Under the pieces are notes generated by a model. The model made no database searches. It saw only the letters and a list, made by a program, of their open reading frames with translations, and was not told the origin of the DNA. The translations under genes were made by a program, and so were the position numbers. A stretch of 32,800 bases of DNA from Bacillota bacterium. GTDB lineage: Bacteria; Eremiobacterota; SpSt-956; JAKJGF01. The stretch covers positions 1-32,800 of the forward strand of contig JAKPQU010000186.1 in assembly GCA_029555925.1 (NCBI GenBank), read 5' to 3'. Shown one piece after another: positions 1 to 8,446 of the stretch. How positions within the stretch are numbered: position 1 is the first letter of the stretch; the number at the start of each line of letters is the position of its first letter.

Positions 1-1
1 A

Positions 2-469
2 AATATTAAAGATCTTGTATCCAGTTCTATAGGTTTAAACAGTCAGAGGGATCAGATAAAAGTAGCATCTATAGCGTTTAACGGCATACCACAGCAGTTA
101 CCTGCCGCAGGAGCAGGCGAGAAGTTAGCAGGTATGATACCTTTCAAATATGTATATATTATGGTAGCTCTTATAGCCGTCCTCCTTGCCATAACAATCC
201 TGTTATCAAGGAGAAAAGTCCTTATCAGAGTAGAAGAAAAAGAAGAAATGCCTCCTGCAATTACAGCAGAAGAGATGCCTCTGTCACTGGAAGATAAATT
301 GAAACCAGGCGAAATAGATCTAGGCCTTACAGAACCTGTCCTCTCGCTGGAAGACAAGAAAAAGAAGGCCCAGGTTGACCATCTTATGGAACGAATACAG
401 GGAGTTGCCAAAGAGACTCCGGAAAACATAGCGGTTCTCTTCAGAGTATGGCTTGCAGAAGATGAATAA
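2..469 (+). CDS. fliF: Flagellar MS-ring protein FliF, C-terminal fragment
   Basis: This is the 3' end of a gene that begins outside the window; the frame is open from base 2. The product would be the inner-membrane MS-ring subunit on which the switch and the export gate assemble. The fragment starts in the periplasmic region with a segment reading IKDLVSSSIGLNSQRDQIKV, typical of FliF. A transmembrane helix follows (about residues 46-66 of the fragment), then an acidic, charged cytoplasmic tail. It ends in AVLFRVWLAEDE, the conserved C-terminal helix that binds the FliG N-domain. It lies 26 bases upstream of fliG in the same direction, the usual fliF-fliG pairing. The identification is firm; only length and N-terminus are unknown. 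Confidence 0.93.
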   Translation, partial: NIKDLVSSSIGLNSQRDQIKVASIAFNGIPQQLPAAGAGEKLAGMIPFKYVYIMVALIAVLLAITILLSRRKVLIRVEEKEEMPPAITAEEMPLSLEDKLKPGEIDLGLTEPVLSLEDKKKKAQVDHLMERIQGVAKETPENIAVLFRVWLAEDE

Positions 470-495
470 TTTATCGTAGAAAGGTGGATAATTAA

Positions 496-1614
496 ATGGC
501 ACAGGCAGAAGCTATGGATAAAAGCGATGTTATAAAAGATGCGATGAACGCTCTGGAAAAATCTGACACAAAACATGAAGGAAGGGTTACTATTCTTTCA
601 AAAGAAGAAGAAGAAACATACAATGCCCTTTCAGGAAGACAGAAATGTGCAATTATCCTTACCATACTCGGAGAAGAGGTGGCATCCAATGTTTTTTCCA
701 ATCTTGACGAACTGGAAATAGAAGAAATAACACTGGGCCTTACCTCTTTAAAACAGGTTCCAAGAAATGTCACTCTTGCTCTTATGGAAGAATTTTATAA
801 CAGGGCAATAGCACAGGAATATATAGGTGTTGGAGGAGTCGAATACGCAAAAAGTATTTTAGAAAAAGCCTTCGGAGAACAGAAAGCCAATGAAATAATA
901 AACCGCATATTAAGCTGTGCAAGATCTCCCAGTTCCTTCAGTTTTATGAAGGAAACAGATGTGAGCCAAATACTATATCTGGTACAGAATGAACACCCCC
1001 AGGTAATAGCACTGCTTGTAGCTTATATGCATCCCAAACAGGCAGCTGCCTTTATCTCGGCCCTGCCTCCTGAACTTCAGGCAGAGGTAGCCCAGAGAGT
1101 GGCGCTCCTTACAAGCCCTTCCCCTGATATCATTACACAGCTTCAGAAGGTACTGGGACGAAATATAGTAACAGCTCAGAAGCAGGAAAAGGTCGGAGGT
1201 CTTGACTCTCTTGTTAAACTTGTTAACCAGTTAGACAGAGGAACTGAAAAATCGATACTCAGGGAACTGAGTGTAAGGGATCCTGACCTAGCAGAAGAAA
1301 TAAGTGCCAAATTATTTGTCTTTGAAGATATAGCAAAACTATCGGATCAACATATTCAGTTAATAATAAGAGAAATAGAGATGAAAGAACTTGCCCTTGC
1401 TCTGAAGGGAACAGATAAAGCCATTTATAATGCCTTTGCCAAAAACATAAGTGAACGTGCCAGATCTGTACTGGAAGAAGAAATGGCGGCTGTGGGAAGA
1501 GTAAAAGTAACAGTAGTGGAAGAAGCACAGAAAAAGATAGTAAGAACGATTAAAAAACTGGAGGAACAGGGACTCGTTGATTTAAGCAGAGGGGGAGAAG
1601 CAACAGTTGGCTAA
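496..1614 (+). CDS. fliG: Flagellar motor switch protein FliG
   Basis: FliG forms the cytoplasmic rotor ring that takes torque from MotA and links FliF to the other C-ring proteins. At 372 residues it is longer than the usual 330-345 because of a polar N-terminal extension of about 40 residues before the first FliG-N helix (SGRQKCAIILTILGEE). The EHPQ motif of the middle domain is at residues 166-169. The C-terminal domain (from about 285) has the charged torque-helix region DLAEEISAKLFVFEDIAKL. The start is ATG with an upstream AGAAAGGTGG. fliH begins inside the last 8 bases, so the two are probably translationally coupled. Confidence 0.96.
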   Translation: MAQAEAMDKSDVIKDAMNALEKSDTKHEGRVTILSKEEEETYNALSGRQKCAIILTILGEEVASNVFSNLDELEIEEITLGLTSLKQVPRNVTLALMEEFYNRAIAQEYIGVGGVEYAKSILEKAFGEQKANEIINRILSCARSPSSFSFMKETDVSQILYLVQNEHPQVIALLVAYMHPKQAAAFISALPPELQAEVAQRVALLTSPSPDIITQLQKVLGRNIVTAQKQEKVGGLDSLVKLVNQLDRGTEKSILRELSVRDPDLAEEISAKLFVFEDIAKLSDQHIQLIIREIEMKELALALKGTDKAIYNAFAKNISERARSVLEEEMAAVGRVKVTVVEEAQKKIVRTIKKLEEQGLVDLSRGGEATVG

Positions 1615-2371
1615 GCTTTTTCATGCTGCAAAGGTATCATCTGAATATTTTATTGTAAACAAGCACGATGAGAAATCCTGTGAAACCACTGAAATAGTTA
1701 TTAAACCGGGCGACATTCATAAAGCAGAAGAAGATAACACAGCTAAAAAAGCAGATGCCATACTCCAGAATGCTACAAAAAATGCTATAGCAAGAGTTCA
1801 GGAAGCACAGGAAAAAGCAAGATCAATTTTGCAGGAAGCCCACAGAGAGGCTCAGGAAATAAAAAAACAGGCTTTTCAGGAGGGATATAAAGAGGGACTG
1901 CAGACAGGTAAAAAAGATGGCCTTTCAGAGGTTGAAAAACAGTTTGCATCTTTCTTGGAAGAATTAAAAAGCCTTATAGAACAGACTCTGACAGAACGTA
2001 AAAGGATAATAAAGGAACTGGAACCACAGGTAGTAGATCTTTCGATGAAAATTGCAGAAAAAATACTTCGCAGAGAAGCAGCTTCCTATGAGGATATGAT
2101 TTTTGAACAGGTTGAAACGGCCCTCAATAAATTAAATGACAGAACAAAAATCACACTGAGGGCCAACAGAATGGATGTAGGCAGGCTGAACAGTTACAGG
2201 GATCGTATAATGGCTCTCCAGGATGACATTAAAGAACTGGAGATAGTGGAGGATCTGAGGGTTGAAGAAGGAGGCTGTATCATTGAGAGTGCCTCCGGTA
2301 CGGTAGACGGCCGTATTAATACACAGCTCTCTGAAATAGGAAGAAGTTTTTCAAATATCATGGATAGTTGA
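1607..2371 (+). CDS. fliH: Flagellar export ATPase regulator FliH
   Basis: FliH dimerises, binds the export ATPase FliI and tethers it to the C-ring and FlhA. The start is TTG at 1607, overlapping the fliG stop, supported by a strong purine-rich ribosome site (GGGGGAG) about ten bases upstream. Residues about 50-130 form a long charged helix containing a glycine-spaced stretch (EGYKEGLQTGKKDG) of the kind typical of FliH. The C-terminal domain (about 140-250) carries VVDLSMKIAEKILRRE and VEEGGCIIESASGTVDGRI, which are characteristic of FliH/YscL. Length (254) is normal. The next gene, fliI, is separated from it by a palindromic repeat element. Confidence 0.92.
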   Translation: MAKLFHAAKVSSEYFIVNKHDEKSCETTEIVIKPGDIHKAEEDNTAKKADAILQNATKNAIARVQEAQEKARSILQEAHREAQEIKKQAFQEGYKEGLQTGKKDGLSEVEKQFASFLEELKSLIEQTLTERKRIIKELEPQVVDLSMKIAEKILRREAASYEDMIFEQVETALNKLNDRTKITLRANRMDVGRLNSYRDRIMALQDDIKELEIVEDLRVEEGGCIIESASGTVDGRINTQLSEIGRSFSNIMDS

Positions 2372-2378
2372 AATACTG

Positions 2379-2669
2379 AGTACCGTAACAGGTAAAATGG
2401 TATCTGTAAAAAGCTTCTGCCTGGCGGGCTCTGGAGAAGAAAAATTCGTTTTTTCTATAAGTATTAGAAATTAACCAGTGGTTAATTTATTGTCTGTAAA
2501 ACAAATTATATAAGGCAAATTATTTTTCTTCGTAAGAGCCTGTCAGGCAGAAGCTGATAAATGGTTACTAACAGACATGACCGGAGCGGTCACAACCAAA
2601 TATGAAAATCAACATCCAGTGAAGTTGCAAACTTCATCATTTTCATATAAATTTACCTGTAGCGGTACT
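2379..2669. repeat. MITE-like palindromic element, copy 1 (fliH-fliI gap)
   Basis: This element fills nearly all of the 312-base gap between fliH and fliI. Its ends are 18-bp imperfect inverted repeats: AGTACCGTAACAGGTAAA on the left and the complement of AGTACCGCTACAGGTAAA on the right, 16 of 18 matching. Inside are long inverted arms (2411-2445 against 2521-2555) with a common core GCTTCTGCCTG. At the centre is a perfect 9-bp arm palindrome, AAATTAACC-AGT-GGTTAATTT (2468-2488). There is no coding capacity. A second copy in the opposite orientation begins at 32663. The right end lies only about 15 bases before the fliI start. No clear target-site duplication is visible. Confidence 0.8.
2576..2652 (-). 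repeat. Short dispersed repeat R2, copy a (nested in the MITE-like element)
   Basis: This is one of three related segments of 70-80 bp. Read on the - strand it begins ATTTATATGAAAATGATGAAG and ends in GGTTGTGACCGCTCCGGTCATG. The other copies are at 21347-21426 (-) and 28666-28735 (+). It is absent from the second MITE-like copy, where AGGTAAA runs almost directly into GTAACCATTTATCAG. It therefore looks like an insertion into, or deletion from, the element. The GACC/GGTC pair at one end can form a small hairpin. Confidence 0.6.
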
Positions 2670-2683
2670 GAGAGTGGTGAATA

Positions 2684-4018
2684 GTGAAAATGGAAACAAT
2701 CAGTCTGGAGAAATACAAATCCATACTCAAAGACCTTGATACCCTGAAGGTATACGGAAGGGTAAAACGTCTTATAGGTGTCACCATAGAATCGGAAGGT
2801 CCTGCCGGTTCTGTGGGAGATCTCTGTTATATCCGTAAAAAATCAGGGGAATTTATACCTACTGAAATAGTGGGGTTCAAGGAAGGTTTTGTCATACTTA
2901 TGCCCCTTGGAAATATGGATGGTATAGCTTCGAGTGCTTTTGTACAGACCAGCAGCGGCCCTCTTAAAATCCGTGTGGGAAACGAATTACTGGGAAGAGT
3001 GCTGGACGGTCTCGGAAATCCTATAGATGGTAAAGGAGAAATAAAAAAATATCACAAGGAACTTCCCATATACAATTCACCGCCAAACCCTATGGAAAGG
3101 GACAGAATTGTCCATCCTATAGCTCTCGGAATTAAAGCCATAGACAGTGAAATTACCTGCGGTAAAGGACAGAGAATAGGCCTCTTCGCAGGGAGCGGTG
3201 TGGGTAAAAGCACACTTCTCGGTATGATAGCCCGTAACAGTGAAGCAGATGTCAACGTTATTGCCCTTATAGGAGAAAGAGGACGAGAGCTAAAGGAGTT
3301 CATTGAAAAAGATCTCGGTGAAGAAGGTATAAAACGTTCTGTCGTAGTAGTTGCAACATCTGATCAATCGCCTCTTGTAAGAATGAAAGGTGCCCTTGTG
3401 GGCACAACCATTGCGGAATATTTCAGGGATCAGGGGTTAAATGTCATGTTGCTGATGGACTCTGTTACAAGATTTGCCATGTCACAGAGAGAGGTCGGAC
3501 TTGCCGCAGGAGAACCTCCCACAACAAGAGGCTATACACCTTCTGTTTTTGCCCTTCTTCCGAAACTGCTCGAAAGAGCGGGAACTTCTTCTACAGGAAC
3601 TATAACTGCCATCTATACAGTTCTCGTAGACGGAGACGATATGAATGAACCTATAGCAGATGCAGTAAGATCAATACTGGACGGTCATATAGTATTATCC
3701 CGTAAAATGGCCCATCAAAACCATTATCCTGCCATAGATGTTCTCCAGAGTGTAAGCCGTGTCATGCCAGCAGTAGTGTCTGAGAAACATCTTACCTGTG
3801 CGGGAAAACTCAGGAATACTATTTCTACCTATAATGAGGCAAAGGATCTCATAGAGATAGGAGCATATAAAGCCGGTTCAAATCCTAAAATTGATTATGC
3901 CATTAAAATGAATGACCCTATAATGAATTTTTTGAAACAGAAGGTTGAAGAAAAACCCAGATATTCCGATACAATATCGTCCCTGATCAGTATGTTTGGC
4001 ACAGGGGGAGGAAACTGA
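2684..4018 (+). CDS. fliI: Flagellum-specific ATPase FliI
   Basis: FliI is the hexameric, F1-beta-like ATPase that energises unfolding and delivery of flagellar export substrates. At 444 residues it has normal length. The P-loop reads AGSGVGKST (residues 169-177) and the Walker B strand LLMDS (256-260). The ATPase signature PSVFALLPKLLERAG follows, with the arginine-finger region SRVMP farther on. The start could be GTG at 2684 or ATG at 2690; both are in frame, and the nearest purine-rich stretch (GAGAGTGG) sits right after the end of a MITE-like repeat, so the insertion shaped the leader. The stop is followed within one base by the next gene's TTG start. Confidence 0.95.
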   Translation: MKMETISLEKYKSILKDLDTLKVYGRVKRLIGVTIESEGPAGSVGDLCYIRKKSGEFIPTEIVGFKEGFVILMPLGNMDGIASSAFVQTSSGPLKIRVGNELLGRVLDGLGNPIDGKGEIKKYHKELPIYNSPPNPMERDRIVHPIALGIKAIDSEITCGKGQRIGLFAGSGVGKSTLLGMIARNSEADVNVIALIGERGRELKEFIEKDLGEEGIKRSVVVVATSDQSPLVRMKGALVGTTIAEYFRDQGLNVMLLMDSVTRFAMSQREVGLAAGEPPTTRGYTPSVFALLPKLLERAGTSSTGTITAIYTVLVDGDDMNEPIADAVRSILDGHIVLSRKMAHQNHYPAIDVLQSVSRVMPAVVSEKHLTCAGKLRNTISTYNEAKDLIEIGAYKAGSNPKIDYAIKMNDPIMNFLKQKVEEKPRYSDTISSLISMFGTGGGN

Positions 4019-4019
4019 T

Positions 4020-4592
4020 TTGAAATTAATACCTCTATTCATCATTATATTACTGGCTATATCAGGAGCTTTTATCTGGATGTATAAAACAAATACCTTT
4101 CAGATAGGTTCAAAGGTATCTTATTATATCTCAGATATACCCTATGTTTCAAACACACTGGGACTGGACAGGCAATACATGGTAAATACTCTCATAGCTG
4201 AAGAAAAAGGAGAGATTCAAAAATATAAACTGGAAGATAGTAACTATGAAATAAAAAATAAAATTATGCCCCATAATGACAGATATCTTGATGCTTTTAC
4301 AGGAAATACGCAGGATAAAAGTAAGATATCCTATCCGGCAACAGGGAAAAAAGAATATTCCCCTGAAGGCTATGAAGAACTGGCACAGATATATACGTCT
4401 ATGGAACCGAAACAGGCTGCTCTTATACTGGAAAAATTCGATGACGATATAATAATAAATATCTTTTCTGCCATGAAACCAAAGGTAGTAGCTGACATTC
4501 TTACAGCTTTCGCTCCTGAAAGAGCAGGAGTAATAAGTATTAAAATACTGGAGAAAAAACAGGTGGAAGAAAAAGGAAACAATGAGCAGTGA
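4020..4592 (+). CDS. MotE/MgtE-N-domain-like flagellar membrane protein
   Basis: This 190-residue protein has an N-terminal membrane anchor (LIPLFIIILLAISGAFIWMY) and a polar, probably extracytoplasmic middle. Its C-terminal helical domain (about 115-185) reads YTSMEPKQAALILEKFDDDI and resembles the MgtE N-terminal/MotE and FliG-middle superfamily. Proteins of this type act as chaperones or structural partners of periplasmic stator or rotor parts. It sits directly after fliI, where fliJ is normally found, but shows no FliJ-like all-helical profile. I chose the TTG at 4020 because GGGGGAGG lies about nine bases upstream; the farther TTG at 3996 lacks a site. The family is clear, the exact role is inferred. 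Confidence 0.75.
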   Translation: MKLIPLFIIILLAISGAFIWMYKTNTFQIGSKVSYYISDIPYVSNTLGLDRQYMVNTLIAEEKGEIQKYKLEDSNYEIKNKIMPHNDRYLDAFTGNTQDKSKISYPATGKKEYSPEGYEELAQIYTSMEPKQAALILEKFDDDIIINIFSAMKPKVVADILTAFAPERAGVISIKILEKKQVEEKGNNEQ

Positions 4593-4661
4593 ACCAGTGA
4601 ACAGGGAACAATAACATTACATGGTATTACAATTGGTAACTGGTAACTTACAACTGTCCAA
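4585..4661. repeat. Degenerate 7-bp repeats before fliK
   Basis: The gap starts with GTGAACC and GTGAACA units and ends with TGGTAAC TGGTAAC TTACAAC units, immediately before the AAGGAGG ribosome site of fliK. The units are 7 bp long and drift in sequence. They belong to the same heptad system seen in many other gaps of the window. Confidence 0.6.
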
Positions 4662-4673
4662 GGAGGTGTTACT

Positions 4674-6443
4674 ATGAATATAAACGCAGGTCTGGTACAA
4701 ATGCTCAATCTTACGGGGAAAGGAGATATAGGTGCTGAAAAAACCGTTCAATCTGACAGCCCGGTATCTTTTCGTAATATCCTTGCAGAAAAATTAAATG
4801 AGAAAGAAATCACGTCTTTCAAAGGTGAACGTTTCGCCCCTCCCCCTGCAGATGATGAGAAAGATATGAAAGACCTTATGTCAGATCCATTTTTCTATTT
4901 TGCCGCACAGTTCGGATTTCTTGATAATCTGAAGAATTTTATTAACAATCACGGAAATACAGTGAAAACAACGTCAGGCGAAATGCCAGCAAATGAAGTT
5001 TCAGCGGCTTCTATACCATTTAATAAGGAACTGACTGATATTCTGGCAGAACTTTCGACAAATAGTTTTACAAATAAAGATGTAGCAGATATACTGACAG
5101 GAATTCAAACGAAGAGTTATACAGATAAAGAACTGACTGATATTCTGGCAGAGCTTTCGACGAAGAGTTATACAGATAAAGAACTGACCGGTATCGTAAC
5201 AGAACTTCAGAATAATAGCTCTGCAAATAAAGCACTGACCGGTATCATAACAGAACTTCAGAATAATAGTTCTGTAAATAAATCACTGTCTGATATTCTG
5301 TCAGAACTTCAGAATAATAATTCTGTGAATAAAGAAGGGACTGATATACTGACAGGACTTCAATCGAAAAGTTCTATCGGTAAAGAACTGGCCGGTATCA
5401 TATCAAAATTCGCCGGCGATGTTACTATATCTTCATCAGGAGAAGAGATTACCGGAGCCTTACAAAATTCTTCCGATGTGGTAAATGTTTTTTCAGAAAC
5501 CATTCTTAAAGATAATATTATGACAGATAAAAATTTTAAAGAACTTCTGGAAAAAGTCTCTCAATCCCTTAAAGATTTAATAAATTCAGCAGGTACATCA
5601 GAAGAATTGCCTGACACGGTTTCATCTATCAAAGAATTGCTTTCACAGCTTTTAGAATCCGGTGATACACTGAAAGATATTATAAAGAAATCAGACTATA
5701 AAGACCTCCAGGGCATTATCGAAAAATCGCCATTTCTGGCAAAAGTACAGGATCTGCTGAATTTATTTGACAGAAAAACAGATTCTTCTTCCGATAAAAA
5801 AAAGAATGTATCTGATATTATATCAGAGGCAAATTCTGTCATATCTTCTCTGGAACAGGCAGTAAAAGCCTATAAAAGTTCAGGGAAAGAAACAGAATAT
5901 AAACATACCGATACGTCGGGGAAAGAAGAAAAAGATATTTTTATTCTTCAACAAAAGACTCTTGAAAACATAGCTTATAACAGGCTAAATCCTGAACATA
6001 CAAAGCATATGAGCGAAACGAAAACAGATATTACGTCTGTCGATCTCTCTTCTCAGATAGTAAAGAAAATTAACTGGCACAGTACAGATAAAAACTCTAT
6101 GGCAACTATTACACTTGAGCCGGAAAGTCTCGGGAGAATGCGGGTAGAAGTCAATCTGGCCGCCACAGGAGAGGTATCGGCCAGATTTATCACACAGAAC
6201 AAACAAACAGGTGATCTTTTATCAGAACAATTAAATCAGTTGAAACAATCACTTTCAGAGCAGGGGCTCAAACTGGGAAATTTTTCCGTCTCTACAGAAG
6301 ATAGATCTTCGTCAGGTTTTCAGCAATATATGCCTGATTTCAATGAAAAAAAATATGTTCCTTCAATAAAAAATGACAGAGAAGACTACTCTCCTCAATT
6401 AAATAATAAAATCACTACAAGTCAGATGGACTATTTTGTTTGA
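4674..6443 (+). CDS. fliK: Flagellar hook-length control protein FliK
   Basis: FliK measures hook length during export and switches FlhB to late substrates. The protein has 589 residues. Its C-terminal hook domain (about 470-560) has the family pattern TITLEPESLGRMRVEVNL followed by LLSEQLNQLKQSLSEQGLKL. The N-terminal two thirds is low-complexity and polar, as usual for a secreted ruler. Residues 117-248 hold seven full copies and one partial copy of a 17-residue repeat with consensus NKELTDILTELQNNSSV. The start is ATG with a strong AAGGAGG upstream. The stop overlaps the ribosome site of flgD. The repeat unit number could set ruler length and may vary between strains; that is inference. 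Confidence 0.9.
   Translation: MNINAGLVQMLNLTGKGDIGAEKTVQSDSPVSFRNILAEKLNEKEITSFKGERFAPPPADDEKDMKDLMSDPFFYFAAQFGFLDNLKNFINNHGNTVKTTSGEMPANEVSAASIPFNKELTDILAELSTNSFTNKDVADILTGIQTKSYTDKELTDILAELSTKSYTDKELTGIVTELQNNSSANKALTGIITELQNNSSVNKSLSDILSELQNNNSVNKEGTDILTGLQSKSSIGKELAGIISKFAGDVTISSSGEEITGALQNSSDVVNVFSETILKDNIMTDKNFKELLEKVSQSLKDLINSAGTSEELPDTVSSIKELLSQLLESGDTLKDIIKKSDYKDLQGIIEKSPFLAKVQDLLNLFDRKTDSSSDKKKNVSDIISEANSVISSLEQAVKAYKSSGKETEYKHTDTSGKEEKDIFILQQKTLENIAYNRLNPEHTKHMSETKTDITSVDLSSQIVKKINWHSTDKNSMATITLEPESLGRMRVEVNLAATGEVSARFITQNKQTGDLLSEQLNQLKQSLSEQGLKLGNFSVSTEDRSSSGFQQYMPDFNEKKYVPSIKNDREDYSPQLNNKITTSQMDYFV
5022..5417 (+). repeat. 51-bp tandem repeat inside fliK (17 residues per unit)
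   Basis: Seven complete units and one partial unit lie head to tail and in frame. Each codes for 17 residues with N/D-K at the start, an LTDIL or LTGI core and LSTKSYT or LQNNSSV at the end. Adjacent units are highly similar at the DNA level (for example two copies of AAAGAACTGACTGATATTCT), which points to recent duplication by slippage or recombination. Confidence 0.85.
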
Positions 6444-6457
6444 AAGGAGGAATGAAT

Positions 6458-6901
6458 ATGTCACAGGTAAATGCGGTAAACGGTGTCACCGGTACCGGCA
6501 ATACATCCGAGACAGAAGCAGCCACTAAAACTACAAAGAAAAGTACAAAAAACGAACTGGGGAAGGATCAATTTCTGGAACTTCTGATAAAACAGTTACA
6601 GAATCAGGATCCTCTCAGTCCTACAGACAATACGGAATTTATAGCCCAGCTTGCACAGTTCAGCTCGCTTGAACAGATGAATAATCTGAATTCATCCTTT
6701 GAAAAACTTATGAGCTTTCAGATGGTCAATCAGGCCGCCAGTTTTATAGATAAATCTGTAGTAATAAAAGACGATAAAGGCAATGAAATTAAAGGGACAG
6801 TAGAAAAAGTAGTCATGCAGGACGGCTCTCCTAAAATCGTAGTAAACGGAAATGAATATGATCCTGATCAAATTCAGGAAATTTTGAAAAAGGAGGAATA
6901 A
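6458..6901 (+). CDS. flgD: Flagellar hook assembly scaffold FlgD
   Basis: FlgD caps the growing hook and is needed for FlgE polymerisation. The protein has 147 residues. The conserved N-terminal block is at about residues 35-80: LGKDQFLELLIKQLQNQDPL, then TEFIAQLAQFSSLEQM. Only a short C-terminal beta domain follows, so it is the short type (as in Bacillus) rather than the 230-residue enterobacterial form. I chose the ATG at 6458 because AAAGGAGG ends seven bases upstream; the ATG at 6452 is too close. It lies 14 bases after fliK and two bases before flgE. Confidence 0.93.
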   Translation: MSQVNAVNGVTGTGNTSETEAATKTTKKSTKNELGKDQFLELLIKQLQNQDPLSPTDNTEFIAQLAQFSSLEQMNNLNSSFEKLMSFQMVNQAASFIDKSVVIKDDKGNEIKGTVEKVVMQDGSPKIVVNGNEYDPDQIQEILKKEE

Positions 6902-6903
6902 TT

Positions 6904-8148
6904 ATGAGTTTAAGAGCTCTTATGACAGGTGTTACAGGTCTCAGGAATTTCAGTAACGGCCTCGATGTTATAGGTAATAATATTGCGAATGTAGGAACTA
7001 CAGGATATAAAGGTTCAAGAATAACCTACAAAGAGGTGTTTGCCACAACCCTGAGAAGTGCCACAAGAAGTTCCAACCCCCTTCAGGTCGGACTCGGCAC
7101 AAGACTGGGTTCTGTAGATCAGAATTTCAAACAGGGTAATCTGACTTCTACAGGAAGATCTACCGATATGGCTATTGAAGGAAATGGTTTCTTTGTTCTT
7201 CAGAGCCTGGAAACAGGAAGCACAGATTACCTTTATACAAGAGACGGTTCCTTTACCCTTAATTCACAGAATAATCTGGTAGATGCTTTCGGCCACAAGG
7301 TAATGGGTTATGGTGTTACTCCCGATCCCGTTACAGGCGAACTGGTTATAGATACGACCAGGCTCGTGCCACTGAACATACCTATAGGTGTTGACAGTTT
7401 TGCAGGACCTACAAGGAATATACTCTATAACGGCAACCTTGACGGTAACAGCGCTGTGGCAACTACCTACAATACTACCAGTCAGATATATGATTCACTC
7501 GGTAATCCTCATACCATGACCATGACTTTTACTAAAACAGCCATGGGCCCTCCGTCCACATGGGATTATGCCGCCCAGATAGACGGTAATGCCGCAACAG
7601 GAACAGGAACACTTGCCTACGACGTAAACGGACAGTTCGATGCGGCAAACAGCACAATGAATCCCATTACCTATACAATTGCTCCTCCCAACGGTGCAGA
7701 TACTCTTAACATTACCCCTACGTTTGCCGATACAACCCAGTTAAGAGGTGAAAATACACTGGCAGCAAGTGACCAGGACGGATATTCACTGGGAACAGTA
7801 AATGGTTTTACCATAGGCAATGACGGTGTTATTATTGCTTCTGCCACGAACGGACAGTTCAGAGAAATAGGCCAGGTAGCACTTGCTACTTTCAGCAATC
7901 CTGAAGGACTTCTCAGAACAGGAAGTAACCTTTTTATTCAGACTCCCAATTCAGGACTTAACCAGATAGACGTTCCCCTCTCAGGACAGAGAGGCAGTAT
8001 TACTGCCGAATATCTCGAAGATTCCAATGTGGAACTGTCTGATGAATTTACAAAGATGATTGTTACCCAGAGAGCTTTCCAGGCAAATTCAAAGGTTATA
8101 ACCACTGCAAGTGATATGCTTGCAGAAGTCAATAATTTGATAAGATAA
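6904..8148 (+). CDS. flgE: Flagellar hook protein FlgE
   Basis: FlgE polymerises into the extracellular hook. The 414-residue protein has the N-terminal rod/hook signature DVIGNNIANVGTTGYKGS (residues about 21-38), the STDMAIEGNGFFVLQ segment typical of FlgE/F/G, the hook-specific YDSLGNPHTMTMTFTK region, and the C-terminal helix FQANSKVITTASDMLAEVN. The start is ATG preceded by AAAAGGAGGA. It is exported without a cleaved signal peptide. The gene is the last of the tight fliF-flgE group; a 298-base gap with inverted heptad arrays follows. Confidence 0.94.
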   Translation: MSLRALMTGVTGLRNFSNGLDVIGNNIANVGTTGYKGSRITYKEVFATTLRSATRSSNPLQVGLGTRLGSVDQNFKQGNLTSTGRSTDMAIEGNGFFVLQSLETGSTDYLYTRDGSFTLNSQNNLVDAFGHKVMGYGVTPDPVTGELVIDTTRLVPLNIPIGVDSFAGPTRNILYNGNLDGNSAVATTYNTTSQIYDSLGNPHTMTMTFTKTAMGPPSTWDYAAQIDGNAATGTGTLAYDVNGQFDAANSTMNPITYTIAPPNGADTLNITPTFADTTQLRGENTLAASDQDGYSLGTVNGFTIGNDGVIIASATNGQFREIGQVALATFSNPEGLLRTGSNLFIQTPNSGLNQIDVPLSGQRGSITAEYLEDSNVELSDEFTKMIVTQRAFQANSKVITTASDMLAEVNNLIR

Positions 8149-8154
8149 TGGGTT

Positions 8155-8187
8155 CGTGACGCGTGACGCGTGACGCGTGACGCGTGG
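8155..8187 (+). repeat. Heptad array (GTGACGC) after flgE
   Basis: Four nearly perfect GTGACGC units sit seven bases after the flgE stop. Their reverse complement is arrayed at 8391-8421, just before flbD. The two arrays can pair as a long stem enclosing about 200 bases. Confidence 0.85.
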
Positions 8188-8229
8188 CAGGAGATTGCCG
8201 GATATAGTGTATTGAATTTAAAGCCATCA

Positions 8230-8315
8230 GGGCAGATTGTTTAACGTTGAAGGTTGAGTATTGAAATTAACCTTAAACTCTAAACTCTCATATCTCAACT
8301 ATACAATAGTTTAAA
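8230..8315. repeat. Inner inverted heptads (GTTGAAG / CTCAACT) in the flgE-flbD gap
   Basis: Inside the outer GTGACGC/GCGTCAC arms lie a GTTGAAG-GTTGAGT run and, about 25 bases later, TAAACTC-TAAACTC-TCATATC-TCAACT. These are imperfect reverse complements, so the gap has a nested two-level palindromic layout. The rest of the 298-base gap shows no gene. Confidence 0.6.
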
Positions 8316-8390
8316 GGAAATGAAAATTCTTATATGTTTAAATTAAGTGACTGCAAGAAAATAACTCTGATAAATTATGGCTATTTTCAT

Positions 8391-8421
8391 CGCGTCACGC
8401 GTCACGCGTTACGCGTTACGC
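8391..8421 (-). repeat. Heptad array (GCGTCAC/GCGTTAC) before flbD
   Basis: About four tandem units, two GCGTCAC then two GCGTTAC. They are in the complementary sense to the array after flgE and end about 25 bases before the flbD start. Confidence 0.85.
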
Positions 8422-8446
8422 ACTTAATGAAGGGAAATGAACCTGT

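Noticed and set aside
2370..2680. Target-site duplication around MITE-like copy 1
   Set aside because: The bases flanking the inverted ends do not give a clear direct repeat, so element type and exact ends stay open.
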